NCBI GenBank assembly: GCA_032209605.1
Contig: JASFXZ010000020.1
Location: 1,681,501 to 1,745,500, forward strand
Direction of reading: 5' to 3'
Source: Mactromeris polynyma
Lineage: Eukaryota > Mollusca > Bivalvia > Venerida > Mactridae
Length of the DNA stretch: 64,000 bases
Part shown: positions 28,301 to 43,300 of the stretch, one piece after another
How the letters are laid out: each line of letters begins with the position of its first letter
Numbering within the stretch: the first letter of the stretch is position 1
Made by a program: the position numbers and the translations under genes
Notes under the pieces: generated by a model
Seen by the model: only the letters and a program-made list of their open reading frames with translations
What the model was told of the DNA's origin: nothing
Databases searched by the model: none

Positions 28301-31300
28301 GACCCTGGAAATGATTTTTTCTGCACATTAAAAACACGGAATTCTGGGAATACGCAGAAGACTTATATCTCTGTAAAGTTTATGTGGCAAGTTATTAACT
28401 GACGGCAAACTTTCACCGAAGGAGTCTCATAAATTGCAAATTACGACAAATTCAGAGTAATAAAACTTCTTTCATCAACATGAATGTATTTTCTTACCAA
28501 ATATCTAAAAAGAATCATAATATATATTGACTACATACAACAAGTATGCTGGTTTAAAGAAGTAGGTTAGATAATCATCGAAGACAAATATTTGCATCAA
28601 TGCTTTATTTTGCTTTAACTGGTTACTATAGAAACACAAATTTATCATACATATGCCACACAAATGACAACATTATACTGACAAAAACAACATTGGCAAC
28701 ATGGATAAGCTAACAAACATCAACTAAGCAAAGCCACAAAAACAATAGGAGGGAGTCTTAGGGGGTTCTAACACCACTCTATGCCAAATATGGCATTGAA
28801 AAGTGAAACACAGTATCTATTATAACAGGACCAAAATTCATACTCAAAGTACTTCATAGAATGAATACTCTACATGCTATCTGTATCTCTGAGTGAGAGT
28901 TTACAAATATAACACACTTTAGTACCTGACACTATACAAATATCAAGTTATTAACAAGATAAACAGTCGGTTAGATGAAGTCCAACCTAGCATTAATCTA
29001 TACAGAGATTCTGTAACCTTCTAACACAGAGCAGCCATTGTTTTTTCAAGAAAATGGTTTAACTTTGCAGTTATTTGAGAATAGAATTAGCATTTTCTGG
29101 TGTACGCATGTTTTCTGCGTCTCTGATGCAATTTTCAGCCCGAGGACCCATATTTATGAACAGCTGTGCATCTGCCGGACCCACATTTAGTCTCCAATTA
29201 GCCCATTTCAGCAAATTGGCACTTTTTATTATTTAAATGCCTTTGTGGTAAATACTTGCTCCCAATATCGCCTCAGAGCTTGCACCTTGCAAGCGTCTCA
29301 GTAATACATGATCACAATGGCTAATGAAACAGTTTCGTAGCAAAAATTCTACTCGTGGATCCCGAAAATTGATCAGGGATTCCAAAATTTGCGAATGTGG
29401 GAGTCCCAGGACCCCTATTTGAAAAATTTCAATGGAGACCCTGATTTTCATTCCTAAATTATAAATCTTACTGAATTAACAAAAACCTATGCCAGCTGAT
29501 AAGATCACTTTCTTGGATTCTTGAAATTCGCAAATACTTCCATGCCACAGATTATCACTGCCTTAAATTGACCAATTAATTAAATTTTCAATCTTAAACA
29601 ATATTGCTAATTTGTTCAGTCATACATGGCAGTTAGTAGACCTAACCAGTCTTCCTGGAAGTAATGATCAATCAATACTAACATGCCATAATCCGCGAGC
29701 AGCTGACAACTTCTCCACATGATTCAGACGTGGAGGACATATGACCGAAGCCAAATGTCATGGAAGGACATAAGCAACATGGGAAATAATTTTAAAATAA
29801 ATTATCTGAATAAATGCAATAGAAACAAATTTTATCTCAGTAATAAAACAGAACAGTGTTTTTTTGTTAGGAAATTTGTGATTTAACGCTGTGGCCACGG
29901 TGTACGGAATAGTACGGTATTTACAGCATTATTATTCAAACAAATGATGGAGTGGGTTCAGAAAACTTGTTTATTTGTAAGGAAATTATATCAATACAAA
30001 AATACCTATGTAGTCAGTATGAGCGTCAGATCATTGAAGTTTCTCGTGGTAATGAGATTTTGCCCTGTTCTACTACACTTTCTCCAATCATTCGAGAAAA
30101 TGTGTATTTTTTTATGTTTTGTTTGTCAGTTTTCTTGACTGTTTGAAGAAACTGTAGACATAAGGACTACAATCGCACGACTGTAGGAACCTTCAATGAT
30201 CTGATGCTCGTGACTAATAGCAATAAGTACAATTTCATAGGTTTTCTTACCATAGTCAGTCAATTGTCAATAAATATCTACTGGTATAATAAATGCCGTA
30301 CTTTTCTATAGAAAGTGGACACAGTGGTTAATATAAGAGGAGACCATAATTTAAAGAGGGCCTTACAAAATGTATAACCCAAAAAAAATCCAAAATGGCT
30401 GCCCTGTATTTTCTAGCCAAACAAAGCACACTACATTGTACCTTCAATTCGTGCGGCAGCTAAAGAGATCATAAATCAACATAAAAAATCTGAATAAAAT
30501 TATACATGCAAAATAAATTTTAAAATGGATAAAATCTGCATACACTGAAATTAAACAAGCACTATAACAATAAAAAGCACATGCATAAATTAAAATTGTC
30601 TACAAAACTACTACCGTCTGATACCCGCAATTGACTGCTCTGTTTCACTGCAAGCAGAAAATTTTGCTGTTCCCTTTGATGCACAATTTGTAACAAAACC
30701 TAGTGAGACGTTTATTAATTAATTAAATTAATTAATTCTGAAAGACCATTTGAACAGTATGGATCAGATTTTCGTCATCAGAACAATGTGATGCCAGAGC
30801 TCCTAAAGAACAATCTTTGTGATTGGTTAAGAAAACTCACATGAAATCAGGAAGCAACCAATGAAATGGCAGTATTGGCTAAAACCGACTGAATACGGAG
30901 ATATAAGGAGAGTGACAGAAACAGATCGCTTGTGGATATCAGACGACGTTAAACTAGTAGCGGCTAAACATACAACACATGCGACCAGTGAAAAAAATGT
31001 TGACAAAATATGCAAGATACGCGAAAACAAAATATTATTGAGATAGTGATTATGGGGTTTTAATGCTATTTCACAGAATTTGCATTCATTACACCGGCCG
31101 ACAGAGATCTATCGGCCATTTATTTTCCGACCAGTACTTTCATCTGACTACATGCAACAGACAATTTTCTGTATTGTACTACCTACTGTCTATTCACAAT
31201 TAGTTGAGACTACCATTATTGTGTACACAATGTCTATTGGTCAATCATTTCCAAAACATGTTTTCATTGGCTGAATACAAAATGTGTTTTCATTGGCTGA

Positions 31301-34300
31301 ACACACAAAATGTTTTCATTGGCTGAATACAAAATGTGTTTTCATTGGCTGAACACAAAATATGTTTTCATTGGCTGAATACAAAATGTGTTTTCATTGG
31401 CTGAATACAAAATGTGTTTTCATTGGCTGAACACAAAATATGTTTTCATTTGGTGAATACAAAACGTGTTTCCATTGACTGAATACAAAACCTGTTTCCA
31501 TTGACTGAATACAAAACGTGTTTCCATTGACTGAATACAAAACCTGTTCCTATTGACTGACCACCTCATAATTTGTTTCTACCCATTTTCAAGTAAATAA
31601 AAACAGACTATGGGTGAATAGTAAAACATAACAACTGAATGCACAAAAAGCTAAAGGATCGTTATTTGGGTGTTTTACATTGTGCATTGAAAGTTGCTTT
31701 GAAGTTTATGAATAAAATACCACAGATGCAAATATTTGACCTGTAGACTTGGCTGAAAACACAGGAGATGTTCACGAGTTCTCTCTCTTTACCTTTTCTA
31801 GAGTTCTCTCCCTTTATCCCTTTTATAGTGTAAGTTATAGTATATATACATATACTATAGAAGTAATAAGGGGAGAGAACTCTACAAGGAATCAAGGGAG
31901 AGAACTTGTGACAATCCCCTGCAATTGAAAACATATGAACAATACAACAGAACATCAAGGGGAATAACTCAGATATATGATAACATGTAACAAAGTTTCT
32001 AGGTAAGGAAACATGCATATATTTGAATGATGCTCCAATACAGTGCTCCGATACATACCAAACATGTCTTTCATATTCGCCGATTGACCGGACACACCGG
32101 CAAGTTTTGTTATACCGACTTTAGGCGTGCCACCTTGTCCAGCTACACAGGGTGAAGACAGAAGAGAAAGGAAGAAAGAGAGAGAAAGAAAATAGAATAA
32201 TAAATGTATTAGTACAAACAACAGCATGTGATGGTGTTATTTTATGGTGCCACCTCTCCAGAGCCGTCTTCTATTGAGCAACCAATTCCTGTGATATAAT
32301 TGTTTGAACTCGTATCTTATGGATGAAAAATAAAATTGTCGGAATTACTTTTTGTTATGTCAGCTTTTGTTTACCAAAGACCGAATTACACACGTACTAC
32401 TGCTTGCATATAGGAGATCAAAGTTTTGTCAAAAATCAGCTGTTTCTGCAGTTATGTCATACTAAGAATCTTACATTCATGTTCATTTTTTCTTGATTTT
32501 ATTTACCTTGTTATCTAAAACTGATAAAAATGAGGCTTTACCTGTTTTTTATTGGTTTTAGATGACAAGTTTAATAAATTCAGTATGTTTCTCTGGAGAG
32601 CCTGCACAGAATTCCATATTATAAAATACCGTATTTGCTCCATATAGCACCTCTTGTTTTAAAATCAATGAGCTTTTTCATATACAGACGAGTAACAGAG
32701 TGTACTATGACAAAGATAAATGGATAAGTTTAAAAAGGTTGATAAAATTTCAAAAAGAATTTAAGTTAAGGACAGGTATTATGCCATAAACATTTTCATT
32801 TTTTTTTTTATAAAACAGAGTTTCATACATATGTTTGAGGTGTGAATTTATTGAGAAAAGGGAAAAAAACATTTACCTGTAAAAGAATACAAAACAATCA
32901 TAAGGGTTCCCTAATCAATGTATCATTATGACAGACATAAGGTAATAGATACAAGGCTAACACGTCATGTCACTTCCCTGTTCTTTGAACGGCAGCGGGA
33001 ATCAAAATACTAACATAAACAGGGGTGCTTATCAGAGCAAATACAGTAATTTAAACAACACACGTTCCACCACCAATATACGCTAGTTTAGCCAATCAAA
33101 TTGTGACATCGTATCTTGCTGTACCTTCCTTAATTACATCCAGAAAGCCCTTCCCAATTAACTATATTGGCCGACTCCTCCTGATTAATTATATTGGATA
33201 CCCTTCCAAATTAATTATACTGAAATTTCCTTCGCCATCATAAGACCCAATTCACCCAATGAATCACCATTTAACACACCCTTATTGTATTCAAACTAAA
33301 TACAGATGTCACAATTAAATGCATCACACAATTTAAATTATAGCCAAACATATACATATATATGTTGAATTTAAAAGTTAAGAAAATACAGTAAAAAACA
33401 AGATGTGTCCATAGGACATGGATGTCCCTGCTATGGGCTTTTAAGTCAAAAAAGGGCCATAACTCCTAAAAATATGGAAGAATAGAAATTGAAATCGAAC
33501 TTGACCTTTATTTTATTATTCTTTTCTTTATGTGCCAAATATGAATTTTATCCATCCATCCTTTCAAGAGTTCTTGATCGGATTTTTAATACCTCAAATG
33601 GTGGGGGGCATAAAAACTAGCAAAAAGACAATTGTTAGCCACCACAAAAGAAGTTAAATTCCAAGAAAGTCAAAGTTATACCATACAACACTTACAAAGT
33701 CGAATGTGAGTATGATAAAAGAAATACCAGGGCAATTCTAAGTTGGCCAAAATTATAGTCTAAAATTGTAAATAAGACCAGAGCAGACTTCTAGTCCATA
33801 TCAGGAATTTTAGTCTAAGTTTTAAGCCATTTTCCAACAATATTTCTGTTTTGTATGGCTGTTAGTTGACCAAACCCAATGTTCCTGGGTTACCAAGCAT
33901 TCCTGACCTATTCTTCCCCTGAACAACTGACAACTTGCCCACATGAATCAGAGGTGGAGGACAAATGACCGTAGCTAAATGTCACAGAGGGACATGACCT
34001 GCTCCAACCGAAAATCAAACCCAGACATCCTGGGTGGCAGCCCAGAGCTCAACCAACTGAGCTATACCTAATGACAATTATTGTTAGTATACATAATTAA
34101 AACGCCTGGTATAACAGTTTTGTATACATAGGGGTGTCACTGATAGAAATAATATTGATTCATGATCAATACAGTTGATCAGATATCGATCTTGAAATAT
34201 CCATACATTGAAAAACCTTGTTCGTTTATTGTAGTGATACTGATAGTTGTAATTAAATGCTTATTTTTTCATTGTGATTTTCGACTTCCAATGCATTTCT

Positions 34301-37300
34301 CATTTGTGCTAGTTTTAGACATATTGACTGCCTACAGAGACGAAATGGCTGTGTGCCACAGTTTTAGGGGCTCGTAAAGTGGAGGATTTTGGGAGCTTAA
34401 ATGGTGTCTGTGTAGCCTCATGGGGATAAAAAACACTTTAGACTTTTTTAAATTATAATTTCATTTCCCATACACAAGTAGGGATAAATGGATACGTAGA
34501 CGATCCAATTGACTCAATAAATCGCTAACAACTTGCCCAGCCATGACACTCCGATAATCAACCCATTACTTATAAGTATACAATACCACAGGGAACAATG
34601 GATTAAATCAAACAGCAAAACAATCCCACAACCAAATATTAATAAGAAGATTTCAAAAACTGGGTGAAGATACTACACATTGTTGTGATGTTATATAATG
34701 AGGAGAGCAGCTGTGGAGGACAGGCAGAGAAAGAAAGACAAGGCATTGCTGTGTCTAGGTAACCTTTTCATTGTAATATCAAATGTTTCTTCCAAAAACT
34801 AGTTTGTGACTTCAAACAGAAGACTGAAAACCAGCTATCATAGTCTTCCACCACAACCTAACCAGAGATTTCTTCAGTGTCGTTAAAAATCTATAGGTGG
34901 ACTAAAGAAAGGCCAATAATGATTTGCAGATTTGAATATAAAAATTCTAGACTGAAAATGAATTTCGCCTTTAGGTCAAATGAAATACTTACAAGCAAAG
35001 AAATTCTGTTGCATTCCGCTTGCTTCTTGTTGCCGTCTCTGAAGTTCTCGTTCTCTCATTCTAAATGAAATCATGAAGAAATAATAAAAACCGAGTCTCT
35101 ATAAAAACAAGAATTGTGAAGTCCCTGATTCAATCTTGCCAAAGGAAGGATTCCAACTCCTGACCACCGGATCAGGAGTCAAGCACTATACCCCTGGATC
35201 ATCAAGCCTCCCTACACCTTATCATGGTTCATACACAAACTCTCAGACACAAAATTCAAGGACTATTTCAGGTTTTCAAGGACTTTTTCTATCACAAATT
35301 CACTGTAAAGTTAACAAATCAGGCGACAGAACATGGTTTTCAGGCGTTATAGTTCAATGGCACATTGTATAAATCACGATAAAACGCCCTACCCTAGCAA
35401 TCAAACATTTAATAAGTGACCTGATATCATTTTCTTCATACTTTTTTTTTTCCTTGACTTTTTATAACTTTATTCTTTCTACAGGGTAAAGTTAGCAATG
35501 AAACGTTTTTCAATGATCTTGTAAAATAAATCAAGGACTTTTCCGGGTGTTTAAGGGTTACAGCCATTTTCAAGGACCATCATCAATTCAAGGACTTTTC
35601 AAGGTCTTTATATACCAATATTATACATTTAAGACTCAAACCTCTGAACTGCTTTCTCCTTTGCGGCATTACGTTCTTGTTTAGAGCCCACATGCTCGTG
35701 AGGTTTGATGTTAATCAATTTGTTTTTCTTTTTCTGTTCCTCTTCCATCTCGTTTGTTGACCTTAGAACAAATTCCACAAACTCTCTGTACTCGTTACAG
35801 CAATACAATACCTCTGGTGCCAGCTTGAAACATATCAAAACATACTCAATGTTTCGTACAAAACATCAGAGACAAAATTCACATTCTTTTCAAGGACAGA
35901 TTCTTATGTCAAATTCACTTAGAACAACATACGAAAAACCGCAAAAAGATTTTTATATTAAAACCGAAACGGAAGTCCACAAAAAATTACAGACTGTTAA
36001 GTGATCTAATATCAATGTTGTTTTTTTTTCTTCTTTTTAATCCAGTTTATGCCATTTTTCAATTCTTTTCTCATGTCAGTGGAGCTGTCATTCATTTGGC
36101 AAATTGCATATCATTGATATTGATATATCAAATGAGAAATGTCGACGATACATCAATATATAAAGTATCATTTACCAAAATGCCAATTTACATGCTTGAA
36201 GTTCATGATTTCATATATTTTTACTTCTAGTTATGTCTTTATGCTTATTACTTTTAGACCATCTTGTTTTCTCACTATGATGAAGTATGTGTGTTTTATG
36301 CAAAATAAATAAGAAAAACACGAATATGTAGACTTTCTTACACTCAATCTAAGACTCACACTCAAATTTCCAAACCCTGCCTCAGCAGGGTAACTTTCAA
36401 GTGTAGAAGTGCAGAGCCAGGAGGGGGGGGGGGCTCACTGTCCTTTGGGGGGAAGATGGTCACAGCCCATGGTAAGGTGAATTTTAAGCAAATTGAAGGA
36501 ATTTTTGACAACTTTCTGGTCAAGGTCAAACTCGTGTAGACATACAATAATCCTCATACAGCCGCATGCATCAGTTAATGTATTAGATATCAGATCTGCT
36601 TGTCAGAAAATCATATTTTTCACGCGTTTTTTCCGCTCTGTAGGGAAAAATTGGAATTTGAATGGGGAAAATGGCCTATACTTGGCCCCAATAATGGACG
36701 ACGCTGAGAATGATGAGTATTGGCTATAATATTGGACCCTTATCAAGTTCAGCTTACCTTCAGCTGTTGGTCAACAGTTGGGAAAGATTTAATAGCCTGT
36801 TGACAGAATTCGCAATTCCCGGAAAACATCCCATGCGTCATCCCTGTTTCATCTTTTTCATATTCCGGCCCGTCATAATCCATTCTAGTTTCCGGGTCAT
36901 CCACTGCAATGTCGTGCTTCTCTGATTCTCGTTGGTACTTAAATAATTAAACATTAATAATCAGCATTTTATTCGTATTCCAACTTTTTTGTCTAAATTC
37001 TGGACTTTTTATAATCACTACCAATATTTTGTTCAGAAACATAATTTTAATCAAACTAACAAAAATTAACATTCATTATCAAAACTTTTTCCTGCATATT
37101 TATTAAAAATAAGTAAAAGTACTAAATCAAACTTTTTTATATGAACCATAATTATTTTTTCAAAATGTGTCAAATGACCTCCATCGAAAAGAAACTTTCA
37201 ACCAATGGAATGAGTTCCAAAAGGCATTTCCCGTCTATTGTTAAAAAGCAACAGTGCTTAAATGATTTCTAAGAAAATAATTTCTCAACATGTGTGAACT

Positions 37301-40300
37301 GATAATAATATTTTTATAGCAAAACCATTAAACATTCATTTGTACATCAAAAATACATTTTCCCATAAAAGTTTCATGTCAGAGAAGCATCACATGTCTA
37401 TTTCAGTGACACCAATGTGCCAAAACAGTAAAAATGTCTGATTTCTTGCAAAATATGCTAAATTCAGCGGGGAAAAAATATGCGGATTGGAAAGGTGGTC
37501 ATACCTTATGAAATATGAATTTTTTTTTATATACATGTATATTAAATATATGAATACGTTATGCCACTGTAAACATTCACAGAATTAAAAATCTACTCTG
37601 AATTTTACCATTGTTAATCCATGGAGGTACATTACATATATTTTACATCCAGTATAAATTATATTTTACTGAGACTAACCATTCTGAACGACGTAACTCA
37701 GAAATTACTCATAGAAATTGTTTCCTTTCCTCATTACATTAAAATGTCATTAAAGTAAATATGATAAAAGAAATATCAACACTCAGGTTACAAATAGAAA
37801 TAAAACGTGCCATCCGATGTAATTGTTTTCAATAATTTTATAGGTTAATATTATTGATTATATTGTAAGATATTACAAAAACGTAATATTTTTGGAAATT
37901 TGTCAAGTAGTTTGAAGCCAGTGGGCTGTAAATAAACTAATACAAATACAAGGATTCGATCAAAATAGATACCAGACATATTTATTGGCACTTGTTATAA
38001 AATAATTACGCCTAAATTCATAACCTACCACAAAATATTGACCCTACTGAAAATATCTTATAACAGTAAATATGAAAGTAACTGTTTGTTTTTATTGAAA
38101 ATTTGATCCCGTGCATTCTAGGAGACGACTTCAGTCTTATTTCTCTGAAATCAAAGTGACAATTCTGGACACAGATATATATGTATTATAGCACGTAAAA
38201 ATTAACCTGATTATGACATTCATGCATAAATATCACAGGAGATTATCAAAAAATCTCTCCCTTTATCCCGTCTATAGTATACATACTATGGAAGAGAAGA
38301 AAATAAGATAAAGGGAGAAAACTCTAGAAGTGATAAAGGGAGAGGACTCACGACAATCTTCTGTGATAAAATATATAACACGTTCAATATGCAGACCAAT
38401 TCCGTGAGCGAGTCATGCATTATCGGTTCTTATTGTTAGCAATTACTATGTGCATATTCGTAATATCTCAAATGTAGACAGCCAAAGATGAGTATGGACA
38501 ACAACGGTGACACTATGCATATAGAGGTCATGAGGATTAGGTTCATTTTTACAATCTATACATAGTCGAAAAAGTGGCATTATTATAAATATGCAGAGAC
38601 ACAGATTGGTATCATGATACTCTGCATGAATCAACATAATCCAGGCAAAATAAATTTCAAAGTGTCAATTAAATCTTGATTTAATTTTCAATTATGCAAA
38701 ATATTTAGTCAAAAATACCACAAATTCCTGACCAAACATAACATACCAACTAGACAACACGTCCAATCCGCCACCTCTACTTCAACTGTCTATATCATAT
38801 ACACAACGGTCCAAAAAGTTCACATGGTCTAAGTCGGACAGACAATCTCAGGGCATTGTCTATATGATATATACACTTGTTCACGTTGCCTATATATCGT
38901 ATAGACAATGCCAATCGTATAGAAACTAGAATTTTTCCCCGAGAGGAAACAAATATATTTTTAAGGTTTGCCTTGAATGGGAATACTGATGTGACCATGA
39001 AGCATGCAAATGTGTGATCTATTGAATATACAACACAGTTTACAATTTACCTACAGTGTTACCCGCGCCTACAGCAAAATAAATGAAAATTGATAAAAAT
39101 ACAAATCATAATCTGAAAACAAAAGAAGCTACAAAATAAATGAGAATTACATACATGTATATATGATAAAACTAGGGTAGTCAGTCATTCAAATTTTTGC
39201 ATATCAATTGTATTGATATATATTGAAAGGCAAATATGAACAATATTTTTGAAATTCCTTTGACTGACTTTTAACTCCTAATGTTCTAAATGTTCATGTG
39301 TGTATACCCTATGTATTTAAACCATGGGTAGTAAAACATGGTCTCTATAGTACATATGCCGTACAAGATGGCTGAAAATTCCGTTTATTTGACCCCAAAA
39401 TTGGGTGTTTATTGGTGGTTACCATGAAGGTAGGAAGAATAGGTGGAGTACCTACACTGGATCACAAGTTACTCACATGCTATGTGCATTTATCAGTTTA
39501 AGCCTGAAACTCGATACAAATGTTTTTTCATACATTGTCTAAAACTATATGTAACATGGGTATTTCAGCTCAAAAAACAGGTATGTGAAAACCATTTCAA
39601 CAAAAAATTGATTCAATTTGCTAATGTCTCCTTCGTGGTATTAGTTTCAAGTGCTATTTTTTTTTTTAAAAGAGTTAAGGACATAGTTTTAAATGATTCA
39701 CTAGGAGGCCTGATCACGGAGAACTCATCCGGGCAATGTCATTTATGATACATATCAGGGTTGGCATGGTATTTAGCAGTGGAATTTCCCGGGAATTACC
39801 AGTATTTCCCGCCGTCCTGGGATGTTCAAGTATTTCCCGTCTTTTTGCCGACCCTGATACTAATTAATCTATTTTACATTAAACAATATGCTAAAAAATA
39901 ACATTAATGCACTCAACATATATTCTAGCACAAAAACTAAATTCAGAGGTCTGCATAAAATGAGTAGTAAATAGTTTTAGAAAATTAACAAATGATTAGT
40001 AACTAGAAAATAATAGCTGAAAAGTTCACTACAGGTATGTTTGTTTTGATAGGCCTGAAACAGTGAAGATTACGTTTGGAGACTTTAATGGTACGTCAAT
40101 GGTTTGTCAGTATCAAGCAAAAAGTTGATTTCATAATTAATAATTCTTCATACAGCACGAGTCCAACAATGAAATCTGGAAATCACTAAAATGTTTTTTC
40201 CACGAGTACACAGCTTATCATTAGATCTATTGAAGTCAAATCAAACATCAAATCAGTCTTTGTTTTCATTGCACTTTGAACCCAACTTTAATGGTATATA

Positions 40301-43300
40301 CATGTACTACTGTTGTTTCCACCTTCACATTGGAGGGAAAACTCACATTTAAAGCAATCTGAAGTAGATCTATTCAGCTGATCTGTTTAGGCCGTTCAAA
40401 ACAAACATATAATTCCTAGCAGAAGAAATCAACCAACACCAAGTATTAGTAAGGCAGGATAGCACCAAAAGGCTCACTAGGTCAGGATATTCAAATCTAG
40501 GGTTGTCATTGACGGGCAAGTCCGTATCGATATACAGGGGTTCCATTTGACCACTGGAATTGACCCATGACCCCTTGAATTTCCAAAAGCCATATTTTGA
40601 CCCTATAAGGATTCTGGCTGAAGGGTCAATTTTCTTTAAATTATACGTAATTTGCCTATAAAATGGTAAAATCCAATCCAATCAAAAACTGTCAAAATGA
40701 CGCTTGAGATTCAGCATCTAGTGAAACCCACGATATATCAAATAAAATACAGTCAACCCATGTTATAATGACCACATGTTTGTTCCCTGGACTTATGTTA
40801 CTGTATTGACTATGTGGATGTAACAATCATATAAATAACACAATGTGCAGAGTCGTTCCCACCAGAACTGTGTCTTTAAACGATTATTCTGTAGACTGTA
40901 TATTTATGATATAGTGATAGATCACATGGGTGTATAGATATAGAAGATTTATAAGACCTTAACTGGAGTTTATCCCACATATGCTTTCACTTTGCACTTC
41001 TAATTTCTTTCAGAAACATCTAAACATCAACTTTCTGAGCCCCTAGAAGCAAAGCCTCCTATTCTCGGCAATCATTTTGTTTCTATTGGCAACATTTATG
41101 ACATAAACAAGCAAGAATGCACACTACTGATAGTCGTCAATGACAATGGAAAAAAAATTAAACATAAATTACCACTCGGTAAAAAAACAAGATTTCTTGA
41201 TTTGTATCAATATTCCAAAACCTGTATCGATATCAGGCCGACTCACTCCAATTGATAATGTATTGGTATCATTCCTATCAATGACATCCCTATCCAAAAT
41301 ATCCATTGCATTTCAATCTAAAGGAATCTACCATCTTCAAGTACTGTAAAATCAGCTATTTTTGTGAGGATTGAAGTTATCAGGTTGTCTCGCACATTTA
41401 ATGTTTGCGAGCTTCTACTTTCCGTCTTGTCGTAAAATTAGAACTAAAATATTCAGCGAGCATTCCTTTGTACGAATATCACAATCTCGCAAAAATAGCA
41501 AAAATAACAAAAATAACGTCCTTGCGAAAATATCTGATTTTACAATACTTGTTTTGGGGAGGATAATAGGGTTAAGCTGAAAATAAAACCTAGCCACTAA
41601 AGGTTAGTAGTCTACAGTTGACGATGGTTAGATGGTTCACAGCATGCTTTTTCTACCTGCAAGATATTTGGAGGACCGACACTCGGCAAAAATGTTCGCT
41701 CGTCTTTCATTTTCCGGTGTGAAGCCTCGTCGTCAGAGCTCTGTCATAACAGTGAACATGCAAGAATCAATTTTATCACAATAATACAATATGTTCTCCC
41801 CTAAACCAGTATGACTCTGCATGAATCAACATAATCAAGACAAAATTAATTTCAAAGAGTCAATTAAATCTTGACGAAAACTTTGACAAAAAGGACAAGT
41901 ATCAAATTCAAGGACATTTCAAGGCCTCTATGAAAGTCATGTACTATTTTAGGTTTTTTATGGTTTTATCAATATTTTCTTGTAGTTTTAAAGGTCAAGT
42001 ATCAAATTCAAGGAAATATAAAGGCCTGTATGAAAATTTCAAGGACTAGTCCATTTTTTTATGGTCTTTGCCATATTTCAAGCAGTTTTCAAGGTCATGC
42101 ATCAATTTCAAGGTCTCTGCAAACCTACATGGAAATTTTGAGTCCAGGCCATGTTTGTCTCTGTCAGTCTTAAAAAAAACATTCAATTCAACGACAGAAT
42201 CATATTCTCCATAAGGTATCTTTGAGGCAGTTAATTAATGTGAAATTAAAAGTCATGGTAAAATATTTAGCCAATGAGATAAGAAAAAAATGCCTACATC
42301 GTCAGTGTCACTACTGAGGTCAAGTATTGGTATTCCATATTCGTCATTATAAGGCATATGAAACGACGACATGTCGCCAGTTGTCTTTTCTTCCATGGTC
42401 TCCTGTCGGCTTGAAGCTAAAATAAATGCAGAATTTGAGTATTTCATTTGTTTAGAATAAATAAAGAAGAATAACTGGTAAATATAAATTTTGCAAATTT
42501 AAAGTCTAAGTCTGAATTAAAGTCGTAAAATGTCTGTGAATATGGCCGCAGCACTAAATCAGTAAGGCGATATATACCCTAGAAAATAGCCAAATTATCA
42601 AATCTACCTCATGCCATCGAGATCTTTTCAAAAAAACATAAAAATAAGTTTTTATTCCAAAATAACAACAACAGAAACAAGGGGTGAGTACGGAAAATCT
42701 AGTTTTTTATATTTTTATTGATATAGTTTGAAAAAAACTCGATAGCATAAGCTAGTATAATATTCTCTCCTTTCCAAAAATACTTTTGATATTAAAAAAT
42801 ACTTAACAGAATTTTGTGTGCATTTTCCGGAATGTAAAATATCATCAAAAGTCATTCTACATGTACAACTTTACTATACAGAGTATAATCCATAAACGTG
42901 TTTATTGTCAAAACATGTGGCGAATTCACCACCTTAAAGCACTACTGTATTACAAAAACGTAACCAAAAAACAACAAACCAGATTTCGGGGACTGAGCGC
43001 TTCTCTCTTTTCCTACAAAACTCCCTGCTTCTGAAACAGAAAAAAAGTATTTTGTCTATATTTTTGTTAAATCATAATGTATTGAATGCCTTTAAAAATC
43101 AGAAATACAGAATAAGCAAGGCGAAATGGTCTCCGGTTTTTTAGTGGCAAACATTCCGGCAAATCTACAGAGATCTATGTGTCGATATAGGCAATGATTG
43201 ATGCAACCGGATTTTTGGTGTCCAGGTTTCAGGCTATTAAAAACTATTTCTAACAAACAAAACCGCCAAAATACAAGCTTTTCGTGCAGAGTGGTAAACA

